Part shown: positions 4,154-7,382 of the stretch, piece after piece | Layout of the letters: the number at the start of each line of letters is the position of its first letter | How positions within the stretch are numbered: the stretch's first letter is position 1 | NCBI GenBank assembly: GCA_902632575.1 | Contig: CACPCY010000025.1 | Coordinates: 1 to 7,382 of the forward strand | Reading direction: 5' to 3' | DNA from: an uncultured Alphaproteobacteria bacterium | GTDB taxonomy: Bacteria > Pseudomonadota > Alphaproteobacteria > HIMB59 | DNA length: 7,382 nucleotides | Notes under the pieces: generated by a model | What the model saw: the letters and a program-made list of their open reading frames with translations, nothing else | Told to the model about the DNA's origin: nothing | The model's database searches: none | Program-made: the position numbers and the translations under genes

Positions 4154-5206
4154 ATGATTAAAATTTTACTTTATATATTCTTGAATTTTTTTTTTATAAA
4201 TAATCTTATTGCTCATGATCCCAAAAATTGTGATGTGCTTCAAAATTATGATTTTTCGGGATTTGATGATTGGAAAGAAGAAATAGTAAATAGGTCTGCT
4301 GATTTTGGCTTAGATAAAAGCTTTGTTTCTGAATTAATAGCACCATATGAGGTCAATAAAAGAGTTATTGAAAATGATAAGTGCCAGCCTGAATTTACTT
4401 TGACTTTTTCTGAATATATTGAGAAAAGAAATTCTGATTTGAGAATACAAAATGGTTTTAAAAATAAAAGTAAATACAGTAATTTATTAAATAAAATTGA
4501 TAATTATTATAATGTTCAATCAAGATTTATTTTATCAATATGGGGTTTAGAAACTGCGTATGGAAAAATTACAGGTAATTATCCCGTATTAGAGAGTCTT
4601 TTAACTATGTCATATGATGAGAGAAGAAGACGATACTTTACTAAAGAATTATATAACGCTCTTAAAATTCTTGAGCAAGGACACATTAATGTTATTGATT
4701 TTAAAGGCTCTTGGGCAGGAGCTATGGGTCAAAATCAATTTATGCCCTCTAGTTTTCTAAATTATGCCCAAGATTTTAATAATGATGGCAAAAAGAATAT
4801 TTGGACTGACACAGAGGACTCACTAGCTTCAATAGCAAGATATCTACAAGGAGTAGGTTCAAATAAATGGGATCCAAATTACACTTGGGGTAGGGAAGTA
4901 ATACCCCCGGCAAATATAAAATCTTTAGAACCAGAATTATTCATTAAAAGAGAAAAAGGTTGTTTAGCAGTAAAAAAATTGTCTAAACAATTACCGTTAA
5001 GTGAATTTAGACTTATGAATTTTAAAAAGATGAATGGAAATTCATTAGATAATTTAGATATAAATAGTTATTTATTAAGGATGGGTAGGGAAGAGGGTGA
5101 TTTCAGGTATTTTATCGTTTATGATAATTATTTAAATATTCTCTCTTACAACTGCTCAAACTATTATGGTCTTTCAGTTGGATTATTAAGTGATAAATTT
5201 AAATAG
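4154..5206 (+). CDS. mltB: Periplasmic lytic murein transglycosylase, MltB / SLT_2 family
   Basis: A 350-residue exported enzyme cleaving the MurNAc-GlcNAc bond of peptidoglycan with formation of 1,6-anhydro-MurNAc. The N-terminus is a Sec signal (hydrophobic 3-19, cleavage near Ala20); there is no lipobox, so it is a soluble form rather than a classical lipoprotein MltB. Catalytic Glu133 lies in IWGLETAYGKITGNYPV. The substrate-binding block GSWAGAMGQNQFMPSS (185-200) and DSLASIARYLQGVG (222-235) are typical. The EF-hand-like loop DFNNDGKKNIW (207-217) is kept, though two positions usually Asp are Asn. An AGGA (4142-4145) lies 8 nt before the ATG. Its end overlaps the RlpA-like gene by 17 nt. 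The order with RlpA, carboxypeptidase and tmk is a known alphaproteobacterial pattern. The family is certain; the symbol is used for the closest family name. Confidence 0.92.
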   Translation: MIKILLYIFLNFFFINNLIAHDPKNCDVLQNYDFSGFDDWKEEIVNRSADFGLDKSFVSELIAPYEVNKRVIENDKCQPEFTLTFSEYIEKRNSDLRIQNGFKNKSKYSNLLNKIDNYYNVQSRFILSIWGLETAYGKITGNYPVLESLLTMSYDERRRRYFTKELYNALKILEQGHINVIDFKGSWAGAMGQNQFMPSSFLNYAQDFNNDGKKNIWTDTEDSLASIARYLQGVGSNKWDPNYTWGREVIPPANIKSLEPELFIKREKGCLAVKKLSKQLPLSEFRLMNFKKMNGNSLDNLDINSYLLRMGREEGDFRYFIVYDNYLNILSYNCSNYYGLSVGLLSDKFK

Positions 5207-5963
5207 TTACTATAAAATACTGTTTTTACTTATTTTATCATCTTGCACAGTAACATCTATTGATACTGTAGATGATGTAAAAATAGAAGAAGAAGTCACA
5301 ACCCAAGATTACTTTAAAAAATCAGATGTTATTGTATCTCCACTTGATAATTATAACATTGAGTTAAGTGTTTTAGAAAAGTTCGTTACAGATGCAAGAA
5401 TAGAGGGTAATAATATTCATCATTCTAATTTACCAATACCCAGCGTTGTAAGATTATCAGATCCCAATAACTTAGATAATAGTATTATTGTCAGAAATAT
5501 TAAGCTAGATACTGAAAATAGGCTTTCATTAAGTCAAGAGATAATTGATAAAATATCACTAAATACAAAAGTATATTTAAAATATTTAAAAGATGAATCA
5601 ATAATTCTGAGAAATGTTGTCGACTCAAAAGAAGAGAGTAAGATAAAGATGGATGATACAGAAATTTCATTTGAACAGTTAGATCAAGATCAAATTGAAA
5701 TCAGTGAAAAACTTGATTATGAGAAAATTAAAAATCTAGATATTAAAAATTCTAAAAAACAAAACACTATATTAGTTGAAATTTATAAAGATATAAATCT
5801 AGCAAAGCTTAAAACTAATAAAATCAAGAATTTAGGATTGTTTTATGAAGAAAATGAAGAGGGGGTTAAGGTTTTTGCTGGCCCATTTCTAAAGAGTGAT
5901 ATAAATCTTAAGTTAGATTTTCTAATTAAAAATGGATATTTGAATGCAAAAAAAACCCCTTAA
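5190..5963 (+). CDS. rlpA: RlpA-like SPOR-domain lipoprotein with a degenerate catalytic barrel
   Basis: A 257-residue lipoprotein starting at GTG. The signal ends in lipobox LSSC, Cys19. Residues about 81-131 match the later part of the RlpA double-psi beta-barrel: LPIPSVVRLSDPNNLDNSI for the usual LPLPS.VRV.N...G.S, then VRNIKL and RLSLSQEI. The barrel's early part (the SWYG..G..TANGE block) is missing, and the NDRGPF and IDLS elements are replaced (103-115). His78 may correspond to the conserved histidine. Residues about 194-257 form a SPOR domain (ILVEIYKD.NLAKLK, VKVFAGPF, NGYLNA), which in known proteins binds denuded septal glycan. RlpA proteins are lytic transglycosylases in Pseudomonas, but this one is probably inactive. 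It overlaps both neighbours (17 and 20 nt), so it is under selection rather than decaying. Identity rests on the SPOR domain, barrel remnants and gene order. Confidence 0.72.
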   Translation: MINLNSYYKILFLLILSSCTVTSIDTVDDVKIEEEVTTQDYFKKSDVIVSPLDNYNIELSVLEKFVTDARIEGNNIHHSNLPIPSVVRLSDPNNLDNSIIVRNIKLDTENRLSLSQEIIDKISLNTKVYLKYLKDESIILRNVVDSKEESKIKMDDTEISFEQLDQDQIEISEKLDYEKIKNLDIKNSKKQNTILVEIYKDINLAKLKTNKIKNLGLFYEENEEGVKVFAGPFLKSDINLKLDFLIKNGYLNAKKTP

Positions 5964-7071
5964 TTTATTATTTATAGCAATTATTATTCTATTTCCTAAA
6001 CAATCTCTTACTATTGAAAGTTTGGCAAAAACGGCGCTTGTAATCGATTTATCAACAAACGAAGTTCTTTTAGAAAAAAACTCTAAAACCAAAACATATC
6101 CATCAAGTATGACCAAGATGATGACCGCTCTTGTAGCCTTTGAAAAAATCAAAAATGGTACTTTATCTTTAGATCAAGAGTTTTTAGTAAGTAAAAAGGC
6201 ATGGAAAATGGGCGGATCAAAAATGTTTATAGAGGTAGACAAAAGAGTAAAAGTTTATGATTTGTTACTAGGAATTATTGTTCAGAGCGGAAATGATGCC
6301 TCGATTGCTTTAGCAGAGGGTATATCTGGCTCTGAGGAAATTTTTGCTATTGAAATGAATAATTTAGGCAAGAAAATAGGACTCACAGAGACTAATTTTA
6401 CAAATAGCAGTGGCTGGCCTGATGACAATCATTACACTACAGCTGAAGATCTTGCTAAAATAGCTCAGTACACGATTGAAAATCATTATGAATTATATCA
6501 AATGTACAAATTAAGTGATTTTACATATAGCGGGATCAAACAAGATAACAGAAATCCACTCCTATATACATTTGAGGGGTCTGATGGCTTTAAAACAGGT
6601 TATACAGAAGCAGCTGGCTACGGTTTGGTTGGATCTGCTGAAAGAGGGGATAGGCGCCTGATTATTGTTCTAAATGGACTAGACTCTTCCAAATCAAGAG
6701 CCCAGGAGTCACTAAGGTTAATGGATTGGGGTTTTAACAATTTTCAATTAGTAGATTTTTTTAAAAAAAATGAGGTTATTCAAGAAGTTGATACTTGGCT
6801 AGGTAAAGACGACAAAGTAGACCTAGTTGCTTTAAACGATATAAGCGTGAGTATTCCAAAAGCGCAATTATCTTCAGCTAAAGTTAATGTGATTGTAGAT
6901 GAGCCTATTGCAACTCCAATTCAAAAAGGTGATCAAATAGCCAAACTTCAGATATCTTTTGCTGATAAGAGTTCTGAATTTCCTTTATTTTCAGGTGAGG
7001 ACATTGAGCAAAAGAATTTATTTTCAAGAATATTTTCAGCTATTTATTATATCATTCTTGGATCTAACTAA
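5944..7071 (+). CDS. dacC: D-alanyl-D-alanine carboxypeptidase, PBP5/6 family
   Basis: A 375-residue penicillin-binding protein removing the terminal D-Ala from peptidoglycan pentapeptides. After a signal (hydrophobic 7-18, cleavage near 22-25) comes the S11 peptidase domain with all three motifs: SMTK (Ser55 nucleophile, Lys58), SGN (115-117) and KTG (217-219), plus the usual TNFTNSSGWPDDNHYTTAEDLAK-type region split over 150-172. Residues about 265-350 form the beta-rich PBP5 C-terminal domain. The final residues (NLFSRIFSAIYYIILG) look like the amphipathic helix that anchors such enzymes to the outer face of the inner membrane. The ATG lies within the 3' end of the RlpA-like gene (20-nt overlap) and is followed at once by an A8C4 run. 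The symbol follows alphaproteobacterial practice; dacA would be as valid. Confidence 0.95.
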   Translation: MQKKPLNLLFIAIIILFPKQSLTIESLAKTALVIDLSTNEVLLEKNSKTKTYPSSMTKMMTALVAFEKIKNGTLSLDQEFLVSKKAWKMGGSKMFIEVDKRVKVYDLLLGIIVQSGNDASIALAEGISGSEEIFAIEMNNLGKKIGLTETNFTNSSGWPDDNHYTTAEDLAKIAQYTIENHYELYQMYKLSDFTYSGIKQDNRNPLLYTFEGSDGFKTGYTEAAGYGLVGSAERGDRRLIIVLNGLDSSKSRAQESLRLMDWGFNNFQLVDFFKKNEVIQEVDTWLGKDDKVDLVALNDISVSIPKAQLSSAKVNVIVDEPIATPIQKGDQIAKLQISFADKSSEFPLFSGEDIEQKNLFSRIFSAIYYIILGSN

Positions 7072-7086
7072 ATATTATCATATAGA

Positions 7087-7382
7087 ATGAAAGTAATCAG
7101 TTTTGAAGGTTTCGAATATTCTGGAAAATCGACACAGATAAAACTTTTAAAAAAGTATTTTATAAAAAATAATATTAAATCTACTTTTACTAGAGAGCCT
7201 GGAGGTAATAAAGATCTAGAAAAGATAAGAAATGTGATTTTAAAATCTAAATTCAATAATTTAAGTTTAATAATGTTTTTCTTTGCATCTAGATTTGCAT
7301 TATTATCTTCAATTGAAAAGAACGATTTCATTGTATTTGATAGATTTTTTGACTCTACTTATGCTTATCAAAAATATAATTC
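7087..7382 (+). CDS. tmk: Thymidylate kinase (5' part; continues beyond the window)
   Basis: The first 98 codons are visible. The enzyme phosphorylates dTMP to dTDP with ATP in the cytoplasm, an essential step to dTTP. Landmarks are the P-loop GFEYSGKST (8-16; family form EG.DGSGKST), REPGG (36-40) for dTMP binding, and the DRF motif in VFDRFFDSTYAYQ (83-95; usual form DRY/H.DST.AYQ). Glu10 in the P-loop replaces the commoner Asp, as in some other bacterial enzymes. The ATG follows the carboxypeptidase stop by 15 nt with no evident Shine-Dalgarno, so it is probably on the same transcript. In related genomes holB (DNA polymerase III delta') usually follows; that cannot be checked here. Confidence 0.94.
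   Translation, partial: MKVISFEGFEYSGKSTQIKLLKKYFIKNNIKSTFTREPGGNKDLEKIRNVILKSKFNNLSLIMFFFASRFALLSSIEKNDFIVFDRFFDSTYAYQKYN

Noticed and set aside
5190..5963. RlpA-like gene as a pseudogene
   Set aside because: The frame is intact from lipobox to SPOR domain and both ends overlap functional neighbours; only the barrel is degenerate.
5922..6152. Minus-strand open frame of 76 codons
   Set aside because: It is antisense to the ends of the RlpA-like gene and the carboxypeptidase, both well supported, and has no recognisable motif.
7068..7331. Minus-strand open frame of 87 codons
   Set aside because: It is antisense to tmk, whose P-loop and DRF motifs are clear on the + strand.
1..7382. CRISPR array, riboswitch or insertion sequence
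   Set aside because: No regularly spaced repeats, no recognisable riboswitch core and no transposase or integrase frame were found on either strand.

Overview
The window is very AT-rich and densely packed, with short overlaps between consecutive genes. Protein-level matches and gene order (MltB-type transglycosylase, RlpA-like SPOR lipoprotein, D,D-carboxypeptidase, thymidylate kinase) point to a small-genome, low-GC marine alphaproteobacterium, for example Pelagibacterales/SAR11 or a HIMB59-like lineage. That placement is inferred from style and synteny; no marker gene here proves it.

Region 1 (1-1208, + strand) holds the 3' part of a 2-oxoglutarate/Fe(II) oxygenase of the isopenicillin N synthase type, a SlyB/17-kDa-antigen-like glycine-zipper lipoprotein overlapping it by 17 nt, and a HmuQ/IsdG-like heme-degrading monooxygenase with the N-W-H triad in place. 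They look co-transcribed and end at a weak terminator-like hairpin.

Region 2 (about 1278-2892) is the accessory part. A complete tRNA-Ser(UGA) gene lies on the minus strand. Some 1.4 kb away is a second, truncated copy of only its 5' half (42 nt, 40 identical), in the same orientation and behind its own tRNA-like promoter. Between the two are three small unrecognised genes, two of them encoding exported proteins. The flanks carry a perfect 10-bp-arm palindrome that shares a 13-nt core with the other end of the cluster, and a nested two-tier inverted repeat. The layout resembles a minimal or decayed tRNA-targeted island with no integrase left.

Region 3 (2893-4041) has a TauE/SafE-type permease with a GTG start, facing a four-helix membrane protein of unknown function; their stop codons are 6 nt apart.

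Region 4 (4154-7382, + strand) is a peptidoglycan-remodelling operon. A periplasmic lytic transglycosylase (catalytic Glu133 visible) is followed by an RlpA-like lipoprotein that keeps the SPOR domain but has lost most of the recognisable catalytic barrel. Next come a complete PBP5-like carboxypeptidase (SMTK, SGN, KTG) and the 5' part of tmk. Together the first three would cut glycan strands, bind denuded septal glycan and trim stem peptides during growth and division. tmk belongs to dTTP synthesis and is probably carried along by conserved gene order.
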